From positions 806,001-870,000 of the forward strand of contig NZ_CP130060.1 in assembly GCF_030644385.1 (NCBI RefSeq): 64,000 nt of DNA, given 5' to 3'. The notes below the pieces were generated by a model that saw nothing but the letters and a program-made list of their open reading frames with translations, made no database searches and was not told the DNA's origin. Of the stretch, positions 18,035 to 26,806 are shown one piece after another (within the stretch, counting starts at the first letter, position 1; every line of letters begins with the position of its first letter). Position numbers and translations under genes: made by a program. The stretch is from Stomatobaculum sp. F0698 (lineage in GTDB: Bacteria > Bacillota > Clostridia > Lachnospirales > Lachnospiraceae).

Positions 18035-19459
18035 TTATTCGTTTCGCATGGCCGCGAGCGGGCTTAGACGCATGGCGCGCTTGGCGGGCAGATAACCTGC
18101 GGCCGCGCCGATGAAGATGGCAAAGACAATCGCAAAAAGTGCAAGCCAAATGGGAATGTAGGAGATGGCCGCTCCTTTGGCCCCTTGATAGAAGACAGAG
18201 AGCTGTTCGCTGCCGCCGGTCGAAACAAGGAAGTTGATAAGCAGCGAAATCAAAAGACTTAGGACGGTGCCGATGATACCGCCCATCAGCCCGATGAAAC
18301 CGGACTCAACGAGGAAGAGATCTCGGATGTTGGTCATATCGCAGCCGAGCACCTTCATGACGCCGATTTCCCTTGTTCTCTCGTAGATGGACATCATCAT
18401 CGTGTTGATGATGCCGATGGCCGCAACGAGGAGCGAAACCGCGCCGATGCCGCCGAGCACTGCCTGGACCATGCCGGTGAATTGCTTGGACTGCTCGAGC
18501 CACTCCATATTGGAGTCTGCCTGGTAGCCGAGGGTCGCGATTTTTTTCTGCACCTCGGAGACATGGGACATGTCATCCACAAAGACATAGGCCTGTGAAT
18601 ACACATAGTAGTCGACCGGCTTTCCCTTCTTGTTGAGTTTCGGCTCGGGGACCAGGTACTTCCGATAGCGCTGCTTTAAAAAGCTTTTTAGCGTATCGAT
18701 GTCACAGTAGACCGAATAGCTGTAGCTGTTATAGCCGCTGCTGCCGCCGTCCAGGATGGCGGCCGTATCGAGGATGTATTTCTTCTGTCCCTTTTCCGCA
18801 TTGTCTCCGCCCGAAGAAGAGGGGGCGGAAGATTGGGCGGAAGTGCCCGAGCCGCCGCCCGAGCCGCCGCTAGAGCCGCCGCTTGTTTTCGGCGCGGGTT
18901 TATAGCCCTCCGGGAAGATGAAGAAGATGGTATCCTTCATCGGATCGATTTGCACGTCTCCGCTGCTGCCGATGTTTCCGGAGCCGGATTTTGAAGCCTT
19001 ATAAAAATTATCCTGAAAGTGATTGCCGTAGACCAGACTCAGATTGTCCGCATTTGCGGGCGGGAGCTTACCGGATTTTACGGGGAGCTCCTTCAAAAAT
19101 GCCTGCGACACGCCGGTCAGCGACAAATATCCTTCATAGGGGCCGCACTTTGCGGTCACGGAGACATCCAGCTGAGGACTCACATCTTCCACGTGATCGA
19201 GCTGCTTCAGTTGTTTCAGCGTGTCATCGGTGATTTCCGTCTCGTTGCCTTTTTGATTAAAGGCGTAGACCGTGATGGTCTTCATGGAGCCCGCTTCCTG
19301 GTAAAGCTGCTTGGTCTGGCGGCTCATACCGAGACCCAGGCTCATCATCACAAGTATCGACGAAGTGCCGATGATCACACCGAGCACGGTCAGCACGGTC
19401 CGCGTCTTTCGCCGGAAGAGATTGCGGAGTGCGAGTGTCAGGAGATCCCGGAATTTCAT
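18035..19459 (-). CDS. ABC transporter permease, MacB/FtsX family
   Basis: A 474-residue permease. The N-terminus (KFRDLLTLALRNLFRRKTRT, then a hydrophobic helix to about residue 45) is the MacB-PCD signature. A large extracytoplasmic domain follows, interrupted around residues 190-225 by a Gly/Ser-rich low-complexity linker. Three C-terminal helices follow from about 330, with the conserved IGIINTMMMSIYERTREIG motif. It ends LPAKRAMRLSPLAAMRNE, a typical FtsX-type end. Its start overlaps the end of the upstream secreted-protein gene by 4 bp (ATGA), so they are coupled. It should pair with the ATPase at 21496. Confidence 0.93.
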   Translation of the reverse strand: MKFRDLLTLALRNLFRRKTRTVLTVLGVIIGTSSILVMMSLGLGMSRQTKQLYQEAGSMKTITVYAFNQKGNETEITDDTLKQLKQLDHVEDVSPQLDVSVTAKCGPYEGYLSLTGVSQAFLKELPVKSGKLPPANADNLSLVYGNHFQDNFYKASKSGSGNIGSSGDVQIDPMKDTIFFIFPEGYKPAPKTSGGSSGGSGGGSGTSAQSSAPSSSGGDNAEKGQKKYILDTAAILDGGSSGYNSYSYSVYCDIDTLKSFLKQRYRKYLVPEPKLNKKGKPVDYYVYSQAYVFVDDMSHVSEVQKKIATLGYQADSNMEWLEQSKQFTGMVQAVLGGIGAVSLLVAAIGIINTMMMSIYERTREIGVMKVLGCDMTNIRDLFLVESGFIGLMGGIIGTVLSLLISLLINFLVSTGGSEQLSVFYQGAKGAAISYIPIWLALFAIVFAIFIGAAAGYLPAKRAMRLSPLAAMRNE

Positions 19460-21489
19460 TCCGCGTCGCCTCCCTTACGTTTTTCCTTGCGCATTTTGTA
19501 GATACCGAGAGCCGCTGTGGCAATGCCGATCGGAATCCCGAAGAGCGGGATAGGCGAATGCTTTTTCTCCGGCTTCTTCTCACTGTCGGCATCGGTCTCG
19601 GGCACATCCGGCGCAGGTTCGGTGACGGTCAGGGTGAGGGTTTTCTCTTCCTTGGTCACGTTGCCGTTTACATCCTCGTACTGGATGGTCATTTTAATAT
19701 TGTTTTCCTCGCTGCTCGCCGCGGCGCCGCTCAGCATCGCATCGACGCTGCCGCTGTCGCCGGACTTGATGTTGCCGAGGTAGGCGCTCGCCTTTTTAAT
19801 CGCATCGCCCTCAAAGTTCACCTGCACATTGTAGAGCATCACGCGACCCGTGTTGTTCAGGTTGAACATGACATTGCTCTCTTTGCCGATCTCGATGCTG
19901 TCGGGCGAGAGCTCCGGCGTGGAGATAGAGTAGCGGGCCACCTGGAAGACAGGAATATCGAGGGTCAGCTTATCTTCGGCGTTCTTAAACGCGGGAGAGT
20001 CAAACTTCTCATTCAGCGTGATGGTATAAGAACGCGGATCCACACCCGCGGAGGCCTCGAGGTTCAGTCTGAGTTCCTTTGCCTCCCCTGCTTTCAGGCT
20101 GTTAATCACAAAGGAATTGGAGCCCGCCTCGGTCGAAAAGACCGAGGAATTGTCCACTTTCTCGGACTCTGCGGAGAGCAAAATATTGCTTGCGGGAATA
20201 TCTCCGGAAGCGTTCTTCACGCTGAGAACCAGAGTGAAGGGCTGACCGGCAAACACTTTTTCGGGTTCCGTGCGATATCCGTCCAGGATGATGCGGGCTT
20301 TCTGGCGGTCGTTTGGGTTGAAGTCGCCCTGCTTGTTGTCCGCCGCCGGCGGCTGTTCGACCATGGAAGGATTGTTGATGCGGACATAGCTCACATAGGT
20401 CTCCTGATAAGAGACGGTCGCATCCGGCGTGAGCTTATAACTCACGGTGTAGCTGAGCGGGTAGTAGCCGTTCGCCGCATTCTGCATGATGGCCATTGAG
20501 TAGTCGGCACTCAGCACCTCATCCGGCTGCGCGGACTCAAAGTTTCGATCGTAGTTTGCGTCGTTCAGATTAAAGGGGAAGCCCGTGGAGGCCTGTGACT
20601 TGTTCTGTGCCGTTGCCTGCAGCGAAGCGCCGTCCGCAAGCGCCGTATTCATGTGTACCTGAACGCGGTACACCGGCACCTTTCTCTGGTTCCGGAACTT
20701 TAAGCTGTAATTCATGACGCCGGGCGCGGTGCCGACCGGGGTTTCCTGGCCTTCGCCGAGCACAAAGGTCTTGTCGCCGGTTGCGGTCGAAGGATTTGCG
20801 ACTTCGCCCGCTGCCTTGATGTACACGTTGATGAACTCCACCTGCATGGGGCCGCGAAAATCCGCGGTGTTGCTGCCGGGAAGCGCATAATAGAAAGCGA
20901 CCGGAACGCCGTAGTAGCCTTCCTTGGCATCGGCGCGGACGGTGACGTGTAAGGTCACGGTCTTATACTCGCCGGCTTTCAGCGAGGCAAAGCGGTTTTC
21001 CTCGGTGAAGGTCGTTGCGTTAATCTCAAAGGGGTAGTTGCCGCCGTCTACGGTGAAGGCCGAGTTGCCGCCGTAGGCCTTGTCAATGCCGGATTTCTGA
21101 CCGGCCCTCCAAGCGTCGTAGAGATCGTTCTCATCTTCTTTGTCGTAGGGATTCTTCTGATCTGTCGTGTTCTGATCCGGGTCCTTGTCCTGCTTCAGAT
21201 AATTCTGATCGTTCGAGAGACGCACAATGACGTTTTGGATTTCCGCGGTCTTCGGATTCTTCATGCCGCTCGTGTTGTTATAACCGACGCGGAAGCTTAA
21301 ATTCATGTCCTGGCCGGGATAACCGACTTGCACTTCGTTGGCGTCATGGACAAAGGTGTTGAGATTTGTGTTCACATAGGACGCGTGCGCGAGGCGCGGG
21401 GGAATCAGGAAGAAGAGGAGCAGCGAGAGTGCTATCTCCAGTGCGAGCACACGGAGAAATACAGAACTGCGATGAAGTTTTGCCTGCAT
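19456..21489 (-). CDS. Large secreted, membrane-anchored protein of an ABC exporter operon
   Basis: A 677-residue protein. The N-terminus has a signal peptide (hydrophobic LALEIALSLLLFFLIPP, cleavage near AHA-S). The body is beta-rich with repeated Ig/CARDB-like stretches, in the style of S-layer-type COG1361 proteins. The C-terminus is a membrane helix with a basic tail (KMRKEKRKGG). The middle is rich in Asn, Asp and Ser with a Lys/Asp segment around residues 85-115. It lies between the ATPase (6 bp upstream) and the permease (4-bp overlap), so it probably acts outside the membrane with that transporter. I see no catalytic motif. Confidence 0.85.
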   Translation of the reverse strand: MQAKLHRSSVFLRVLALEIALSLLLFFLIPPRLAHASYVNTNLNTFVHDANEVQVGYPGQDMNLSFRVGYNNTSGMKNPKTAEIQNVIVRLSNDQNYLKQDKDPDQNTTDQKNPYDKEDENDLYDAWRAGQKSGIDKAYGGNSAFTVDGGNYPFEINATTFTEENRFASLKAGEYKTVTLHVTVRADAKEGYYGVPVAFYYALPGSNTADFRGPMQVEFINVYIKAAGEVANPSTATGDKTFVLGEGQETPVGTAPGVMNYSLKFRNQRKVPVYRVQVHMNTALADGASLQATAQNKSQASTGFPFNLNDANYDRNFESAQPDEVLSADYSMAIMQNAANGYYPLSYTVSYKLTPDATVSYQETYVSYVRINNPSMVEQPPAADNKQGDFNPNDRQKARIILDGYRTEPEKVFAGQPFTLVLSVKNASGDIPASNILLSAESEKVDNSSVFSTEAGSNSFVINSLKAGEAKELRLNLEASAGVDPRSYTITLNEKFDSPAFKNAEDKLTLDIPVFQVARYSISTPELSPDSIEIGKESNVMFNLNNTGRVMLYNVQVNFEGDAIKKASAYLGNIKSGDSGSVDAMLSGAAASSEENNIKMTIQYEDVNGNVTKEEKTLTLTVTEPAPDVPETDADSEKKPEKKHSPIPLFGIPIGIATAALGIYKMRKEKRKGGDAE

Positions 21490-21495
21490 AGTGAT

Positions 21496-22182
21496 TTATC
21501 CTTTCCGTTCTACAATTTTGCCGTCCACAATGCGAATCTGTTGGTCGGCGCGGTCTGCAATCGAGTTGTCGTGGGTGACCATGACGAGGGTCACCTTTTG
21601 TTCCCGGACAATGTCCTTTAGAAGTGCCAGCACCTCGGCGCTCGTCCTGGAGTCGAGGTTACCGGTCGGCTCATCGGCAAAAATGAGCTCCGGTCTGCTT
21701 GCGAGGGCACGGGCAATGCCCACACGTTGCTGCTGGCCGCCCGACATCTGACCGGGCATGTGCAGGGCCTGATCCAGTATGCCGATGCGCTCCATGTACA
21801 TTCTTGCCGTCTTTTGTCTTTCTTCCTTTCCGACACCGCGAAAAAGGAGCGGGAGTGCTACATTTTCTTCCGCGTTCATGGTCGGAATCAGACCGTAACT
21901 CTGAAAAATAAATCCGACATGCTCGCGGCGAAAACGAACCAGCTGTTGCTCGTTCATTTTCTCGAGTTTTTTTCCGAGTATATGTATGTTGCCGCTGCTC
22001 GGCGGCTCAAGTCCGGCAAGCAAATTCAGGCAGGTGGATTTACCGGAGCCGGAAGTGCCGACAATTGCGAGAAAACGGCCCGGATACAGGTCAAAACTGA
22101 CCCCGTCCAGAGCGTGAACCTCGCTCTCGCCGACGTGATATATCTTTTTTAAATCACGTACGGAGATAATAGGTTCTGCCAA
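21496..22182 (-). CDS. ABC transporter ATP-binding protein, MacB/LolD-like
   Basis: A 228-residue ATPase. Walker A is GTSGSGKS (residues 42-49), signature MSGGQQQR, Walker B LIFADEPTG and H-loop VMVTHD. The start codon is TTG: on the minus strand a strong Shine-Dalgarno AGGAGGG lies 7 bp upstream of it and no closer ATG is in frame. It is the first gene of a minus-strand operon with the secreted protein and the MacB-like permease. No clear promoter was found in the divergent gap to the binding-protein gene at 22479. Confidence 0.94.
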   Translation of the reverse strand: MAEPIISVRDLKKIYHVGESEVHALDGVSFDLYPGRFLAIVGTSGSGKSTCLNLLAGLEPPSSGNIHILGKKLEKMNEQQLVRFRREHVGFIFQSYGLIPTMNAEENVALPLLFRGVGKEERQKTARMYMERIGILDQALHMPGQMSGGQQQRVGIARALASRPELIFADEPTGNLDSRTSAEVLALLKDIVREQKVTLVMVTHDNSIADRADQQIRIVDGKIVERKG

Positions 22183-22392
22183 ATGAATATCCCTCCTATC
22201 ATAAATACGATAAGGCCTTTGCGGGCATCGCCACGTTCGAAAATAATCCGAATGATGAGTTCAGCTTAGAGTAGTTCCGCGGGAATAGCAAGGAAGATTT
22301 TCTTGTAAAAATCGATATAAAAAACGGAAAAACGTAAGCTTTCGCTTGCGACGAAGCGCGAAGTGCTTTGTCTGGTCTAAAAGAAGATAGCG

Positions 22393-22401
22393 TGATATAA
22401 T
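22393..22401 (+). promoter_or_regulatory. Extended -10 promoter for the binding-protein operon
   Basis: TGATATAAT, a perfect -10 with TGn extension, 78 bp upstream of the start; no good -35. Confidence 0.55.
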
Positions 22402-22478
22402 TAACCGCGTAAATCGACAAAGCGCGCCTTTATACTTAGAAAGACGCAAAACAGAGAGAAAGGTTTCAGGAGGAAGCG

Positions 22479-23555
22479 ATGAAAAATTGGAAGAGACAAA
22501 TTGTCGCAACGGCTGCAGCAGTTTTGCTCGGCCTGGGACTTGTGGGCTGCGGTGCGGCGAAGAGCGAGAGTACGGCAGCGAGCAGTGCGGAGAGCAGCGC
22601 AAAGGAGAGTGGCAGCGAGAGCACAGCGGCGGCGAGTGCTGCGGAGTCGAAGACGGATGCCGACACAGCGCTTCGCGTGGGCGCGTTGAAGGGACCGACC
22701 GCGATGGGGCTTGTGAACCTCATGCAGGACAGTCAGGACGGCAAGAGCGAGGGTAAGTACGAGTTCAGCATTGCGTCGCAGCCGGATGAAGTTGCGAGCA
22801 AGCTGGTCTCCGGTGAGCTGGACCTCGCGTTGCTTCCGGCAAATATGGCTTCCGCCCTCTACAATAAGACGGAGGGCAAAATTGCGGTCGTCAACATCAA
22901 CACACTGGGCGTCCTCTACTGCGTGAGCGGGGATACAAACATTCACGGTGTACAGGATCTCGCGGGTAAGACCGTGTATACCACCGGACAGGGCGCGACA
23001 CCGGAGTATGTGCTTCGCTATTTACTAAAGGAGAACGGTGTCACGGATTGCAATTTGGAATTCAAGTCGGAGCCGACCGAAATCGCATCCCTGCTCGCTG
23101 CGGATGCAACGGCGATTGCGGTGCTCCCGCAGCCCTTTGTTACGGTCGCGGAGGCAAAGAACGAGCAGCTTAAGACCGCCTTTTCCCTGACCGATGCATG
23201 GGACAGCTTAAATAACGGCTCCCGTCTCGTGACCGGTGTGACGGTGGTGCGCAAGGATGTGCTTGAGAGCCGTCCAGCGGAAGTTGCGAACTTTGTCACG
23301 GAGCAGGAGAGAAGTGCGGCGACGGCGGTTGAGGATGTTGACCGGACTGCGGCTCGCGTGGTCGCCTTCGGCATCCTGGAGAATGAGGGCATTGCGAAGA
23401 AGGCACTCCCGGCCTGCAACATTACCGCGATTACCGGTGAGGAAATGAAGAAGGCGCTCTCGGGCTATTTAAATGTGCTCTATGAGGCAGATCCGAAGGC
23501 AGTGGGCGGCAAGCTTCCGGACGATGCCTTTTACGCGGTGACCGAGGCAAAATGA
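22479..23555 (+). CDS. ABC substrate-binding lipoprotein, nitrate/sulfonate/taurine type
   Basis: A 358-residue lipoprotein. The signal peptide ends in LVGC (Cys near residue 24), followed by a Ser/Ala/Glu-rich linker to about residue 65. The mature domain has the NMT1/SsuA-like features ALRVGALKGPTAMGLVNLM, SIASQPDEVASKLVSGELDLALLPANM and the hinge VYTTGQGATPEYVLRYLL. Shine-Dalgarno is AGGAGG. It overlaps the permease by 4 bp. Substrate is uncertain: the fold is used for nitrate, sulfonates, taurine and thiamine precursors. Confidence 0.9.
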   Translation: MKNWKRQIVATAAAVLLGLGLVGCGAAKSESTAASSAESSAKESGSESTAAASAAESKTDADTALRVGALKGPTAMGLVNLMQDSQDGKSEGKYEFSIASQPDEVASKLVSGELDLALLPANMASALYNKTEGKIAVVNINTLGVLYCVSGDTNIHGVQDLAGKTVYTTGQGATPEYVLRYLLKENGVTDCNLEFKSEPTEIASLLAADATAIAVLPQPFVTVAEAKNEQLKTAFSLTDAWDSLNNGSRLVTGVTVVRKDVLESRPAEVANFVTEQERSAATAVEDVDRTAARVVAFGILENEGIAKKALPACNITAITGEEMKKALSGYLNVLYEADPKAVGGKLPDDAFYAVTEAK

Positions 23556-24307
23556 GAGAAGGGCTGAAAGCGCAGAGCAGGGAGCTGTTTCGCTGGTGCT
23601 TTTGGCTGCTGCTCTGGGAGCTCGCGGCGCGCCTCTTACACAACCGGCTGCTGTTGGTGGGACCGCTCGAGACGATCGGCGTCTTGTTTCGTATGGCGCT
23701 TGGAGCAAGTTACTGGCAGGCGGTCCGGAACTCCACCCTGCGTGTGCTGGGCGGGTTTTTAACCGGGGCGCTTGCCGGCATAGGTCTCGCCGTTTTGGCC
23801 GAGAAGAGAGAGGGACTCAGATGGATTCTGAGTCCCTTTGTGAATGTGATAAAGGCCATACCCGTCGCGAGTTTTGTAGTGATTCTGTTGATTTGGGTGG
23901 GAAATCGAAATGCCTCTCTCTTTATCTGCTTTTTTGTCTCTTTCCCGATTTTTTATCTGAATACACTGGCCGGTCTCGGCGCAACCCCGAGAGAACTGCT
24001 GGAGGTCGCGAGGCTTTACCGGCTCTCGCGCCACACGCGCGTTCGGGCACTTTACCTTCCGGTACTCGCGCCTTTTTTGGAAAGCGCGCTGAGTCTTTCG
24101 GTCGGTGTGAGCTTTAAGGCGGGGGCGGCTGCCGAATTGATCGGACAGCCCCTGCTCTCTTTCGGCAACGGTCTTTACCGCGCAAAAATTTACTTGGAAA
24201 CCGGTGAGGTTTTTGCCTGGACCCTGAGTATTGTGCTCTTTGCAATGCTCGCAGAAAGACTTTTGTCGCTTTTGCTCCGCGCCCTGCTTTCCTCGGGCGT
24301 AAAATGA
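23552..24307 (+). CDS. ABC transporter permease, nitrate/sulfonate/taurine type
   Basis: A 251-residue membrane protein with about six helices. It has the EAA-type loop ATPRELLEVARLYRLSR followed by LYLPVLAPFLESAL, as in SsuC/TauC-like inner-membrane components. The start overlaps the binding-protein stop (ATGA), so expression is coupled. The third component, the ATPase, does not follow. After the stop, only a 20-codon ORF overlaps in the usual ATGA way (24304-24366). The transporter therefore must borrow an ATPase or is incomplete. Confidence 0.92.
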   Translation: MREGLKAQSRELFRWCFWLLLWELAARLLHNRLLLVGPLETIGVLFRMALGASYWQAVRNSTLRVLGGFLTGALAGIGLAVLAEKREGLRWILSPFVNVIKAIPVASFVVILLIWVGNRNASLFICFFVSFPIFYLNTLAGLGATPRELLEVARLYRLSRHTRVRALYLPVLAPFLESALSLSVGVSFKAGAAAELIGQPLLSFGNGLYRAKIYLETGEVFAWTLSIVLFAMLAERLLSLLLRALLSSGVK

Positions 24308-24366
24308 GCAAAAGGTATGCGGAAAAGGACAAGATACAGCGTGGCTTTTCGCCGGGATTATGCTAA
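24304..24366 (+). other. 20-codon ORF in the position of the missing ATPase
   Basis: ATG overlaps the permease stop as ATGA; the peptide is MSKRYAEKDKIQRGFSPGLC. Its length, basic composition and absence of an ABC motif show that it is not a working ATPase. It may be a vestige of one or chance. Its TAA overlaps the -10 of the hydrogenase promoter. Confidence 0.3.
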
Positions 24367-24369
24367 AAT
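24361..24369 (+). promoter_or_regulatory. Extended -10 promoter for the hydrogenase gene
   Basis: TGCTAAAAT, 30 bp upstream of the start; -35 not obvious. Confidence 0.5.
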
Positions 24370-24398
24370 GATAGCATTGTCACGCTAGGAGGGAAACT

Positions 24399-25910
24399 AT
24401 GATTAACAACGACGAGGCACTGATCCAAACAAGGCATCTGGTGATTGAAGAGACCTGCCGTCTCGCCTGGAACGATCAGCTGGATGAACAGCACAAAGAG
24501 GAAATGGTGTTTAAAATCATCCCGGGGCCAAAGCCGGCCATCGGTAGATGTTGTGTTTATAAGGAGAGAGAAATTGTCCGTCACAGAATGCGGCTTGCGA
24601 GCGGCGAGAATACCTTGGACAATTTGGAGTCGAAGAACGAAGTTCAGGTCATTAAGCCGGCCTGCGACGAGTGTCCGCTGTCGACCTACACGGTCACGGA
24701 TAACTGCCGCCTTTGCCTCGGTAAGGCCTGTCTGTCTTCCTGCCACTTCGGCGCGGTGACCATAGGCGAGTTCCGTTCCCACATCAATTCGAAACTCTGC
24801 AAAGAGTGCGGTATGTGCGCGCAGAACTGTCCCTACGGCGCGATTGTACACCTTGTGCGTCCCTGTAAGAAGGCATGCCCGGTCGATGCCATCACCTATG
24901 ATGAGTACGGTATCTGCGTCATCGATGAGAACAAGTGCATTGAGTGCGGACGCTGCATCCACAGCTGTCCCTTCGGCGCAATCTCTGCGAAGAGCTACCT
25001 CGTGAAGGTGATTGAGGAGATCAAGGCGGGCAAAGAAGTCATTGCTATGTGTGCCCCGGCAACCGAGGGTCAGTACGGCGAGAAGGTCGGTATGGGTTCC
25101 ATTCGCAACGCGCTGAAGAAGATGGGCTTTGCGGACATGGTCGAGGTTGGCCTCGGCGGTGATATGACCGCGGCTTACGAGGCACTCGAGTGGTCGGAGG
25201 CGAGAAAAGAGGGCAAGAAGATGACAACTTCCTGCTGCCCGGCCTTCATCAACCTCTTAAAGAAGCATTTTCCGCAGCAGTACGAGGAGAACATGTCCAC
25301 GACGGTCTCCCCGATGTGCGCGGTGTCCCGTTACTTAAAGGCGACCCATCCGGGCTGCGTGACGGTCTTCATCGGACCCTGTGTCGCGAAGAAGGCAGAG
25401 TCCGCGGATAAGTCTGTCGAGGGCAATGCGGATTATGTTATGACTTACGGTGAGTTCAATGCCTTCCTCCGTTCGGCGGACATTGTGCTCGAGCCGGAAG
25501 AGAGTGAGCGCCAGGAGGCTTCGATCTACGGAAAGCGCTTTGCGACCTCGGGCGGCGTGGCAAACGCTGTGCTTGAGTGCATGAGCGAGCGCGGCGAGGA
25601 TGTCTCTGATGTGAAGCTGCTCCGCTGTGCGGGCGGCGCGGAGTGTAAAAAGGCCCTGCAGCTCCTGAAGCTCGGCAGATTGCCCGAGGACTTCATTGAG
25701 GGTATGGCCTGCGTGGGCGGCTGTGTCGGCGGCCCCTCGAAGCACAAGACGGAGATTGAAATCAAGCGTTCCCGCGAGACGCTCTTGAAACGCGCGGACG
25801 ACAGAAAGGTGCTCGACAACCTGAAGAATTACCCGATGGAAAAGTTCTCGATGCACCGCGACGGTCACATGGATTTGGAGGAGCTGAAGCGCGCCGAGGG
25901 CGAGGCCTAA
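24399..25910 (+). CDS. [FeFe] hydrogenase, probably group B type
   Basis: A 503-residue soluble hydrogenase. The N-terminal half has several Cys clusters (CDECP, CRLCLGKAC, CKECGMCAQNCP, CKKACP, CIECGRCIHSCP) for [4Fe-4S] clusters. The C-terminal half carries the H-cluster loops. L1 is TSCCPAF, L2 is GPCVAKK and L3 is GMACVGGC. In the classical group A enzyme L2 starts with Met (MPC); here it is Gly, which fits non-classical groups such as B. The TSCC motif keeps the proton-transfer Cys. It would oxidise or make hydrogen, or serve as a sensor; the sequence alone does not decide. Start ATG has GGAGGG. Confidence 0.9.
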   Translation: MINNDEALIQTRHLVIEETCRLAWNDQLDEQHKEEMVFKIIPGPKPAIGRCCVYKEREIVRHRMRLASGENTLDNLESKNEVQVIKPACDECPLSTYTVTDNCRLCLGKACLSSCHFGAVTIGEFRSHINSKLCKECGMCAQNCPYGAIVHLVRPCKKACPVDAITYDEYGICVIDENKCIECGRCIHSCPFGAISAKSYLVKVIEEIKAGKEVIAMCAPATEGQYGEKVGMGSIRNALKKMGFADMVEVGLGGDMTAAYEALEWSEARKEGKKMTTSCCPAFINLLKKHFPQQYEENMSTTVSPMCAVSRYLKATHPGCVTVFIGPCVAKKAESADKSVEGNADYVMTYGEFNAFLRSADIVLEPEESERQEASIYGKRFATSGGVANAVLECMSERGEDVSDVKLLRCAGGAECKKALQLLKLGRLPEDFIEGMACVGGCVGGPSKHKTEIEIKRSRETLLKRADDRKVLDNLKNYPMEKFSMHRDGHMDLEELKRAEGEA

Positions 25911-25915
25911 GTCTC

Positions 25916-25948
25916 GAAAGAAGCGCTGATGTTTTCAGCGCTTCTTTT
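25916..25948 (+). terminator. Terminator after hydrogenase
   Basis: GAAAGAAGCGCTGA / TCAGCGCTTCTTTT stem with a short loop and T run. Confidence 0.9.
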
Positions 25949-26041
25949 CAAACTGCGGAACATGAAAGTTCGCTTTGCGGCGCAAGCGGCAAGCGAAAGG
26001 AAGAAAGAGAGCGAAACGTATGCACGGAGAGAGGAGGAGAA

Positions 26042-26806
26042 ATGCGAGAAGAGAGAAAAGCAAAGGCATCGGTGCCTACGCCGCACATTGCTGCTTTGCC
26101 GGGTGATATCGCCGAGACGGTTCTGCTCCCGGGCGACCCGCTCCGCGCCAAGCGTCTGGCGGAGAACTTTCTGGAAGAAGTGCACTGTTTTAACGAAGTG
26201 CGCAATATGTTCGGCTTTACCGGAGTTTACCGCGGGCAGCGCGTTTCGGTCATGGGCACAGGCATGGGTTGTCCGTCGATGGGTATTTACGCCTACGAAT
26301 TGATTCACTTTTACGGTGCAAAACAACTGCTTCGAATCGGCACGGCCGGCGCCATGCAGGAGAGTATAGGCTTGCGTGATTTGGTTCTCGCAGAGGGAGC
26401 TTCGACCAATTCAAATTTCCCGGCCCTCTTTGAACTCCCGGGGACGTTTGCACCGCTCGCTGATTTTGAACTGTTGTATCGCGCGGCGCGGAAAGCTGCA
26501 ATCTCAAACAAACGTGTTTCGGTTGGGGCGGTACTGACCAGCGATATGTTCTACGGACCCGCGGAGGGCACGGCCGCCGTTGAAAAGTGGAGAAAGATGG
26601 GGGTGCTCGCCGTTGAAATGGAGACGGCGGCACTCTATGCGACCGCTGCCGCTCTCGGGGCAAAGGCGCTTTCCATCCTAACGGTCAGCGATCACCTTTT
26701 GACCGGGGAGACGCTCTCCGCAGAGGAGCGAGAAGCCGGATTTACGGATATGGCGGAACTTGCACTTTCACTCGCGACGGAAGAAACGCGCGGAGGAACC
26801 ATATGA
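26042..26806 (+). CDS. deoD: Purine-nucleoside phosphorylase
   Basis: A 254-residue phosphorylase of purine nucleosides (trimeric/hexameric DeoD type). The N-terminal TPHIAALPGDIAETVLLPGDPLRA motif is the family signature. It is followed by GTGMGCPSMGIYAYEL, GTAGAMQ, VEMETAALYA and the catalytic SDHLLTGE. It is longer than E. coli DeoD (239) by an N-terminal basic extension. GGAGGAGA lies before the ATG. Its stop overlaps the next gene's start by 4 bp, linking purine salvage to an ABC exporter. Confidence 0.94.
   Translation: MREERKAKASVPTPHIAALPGDIAETVLLPGDPLRAKRLAENFLEEVHCFNEVRNMFGFTGVYRGQRVSVMGTGMGCPSMGIYAYELIHFYGAKQLLRIGTAGAMQESIGLRDLVLAEGASTNSNFPALFELPGTFAPLADFELLYRAARKAAISNKRVSVGAVLTSDMFYGPAEGTAAVEKWRKMGVLAVEMETAALYATAAALGAKALSILTVSDHLLTGETLSAEEREAGFTDMAELALSLATEETRGGTI

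Noticed and set aside
22408-22478. TPP or other riboswitch before the binding-protein gene
   Set aside because: The leader is about 70 nt, without conserved riboswitch elements.
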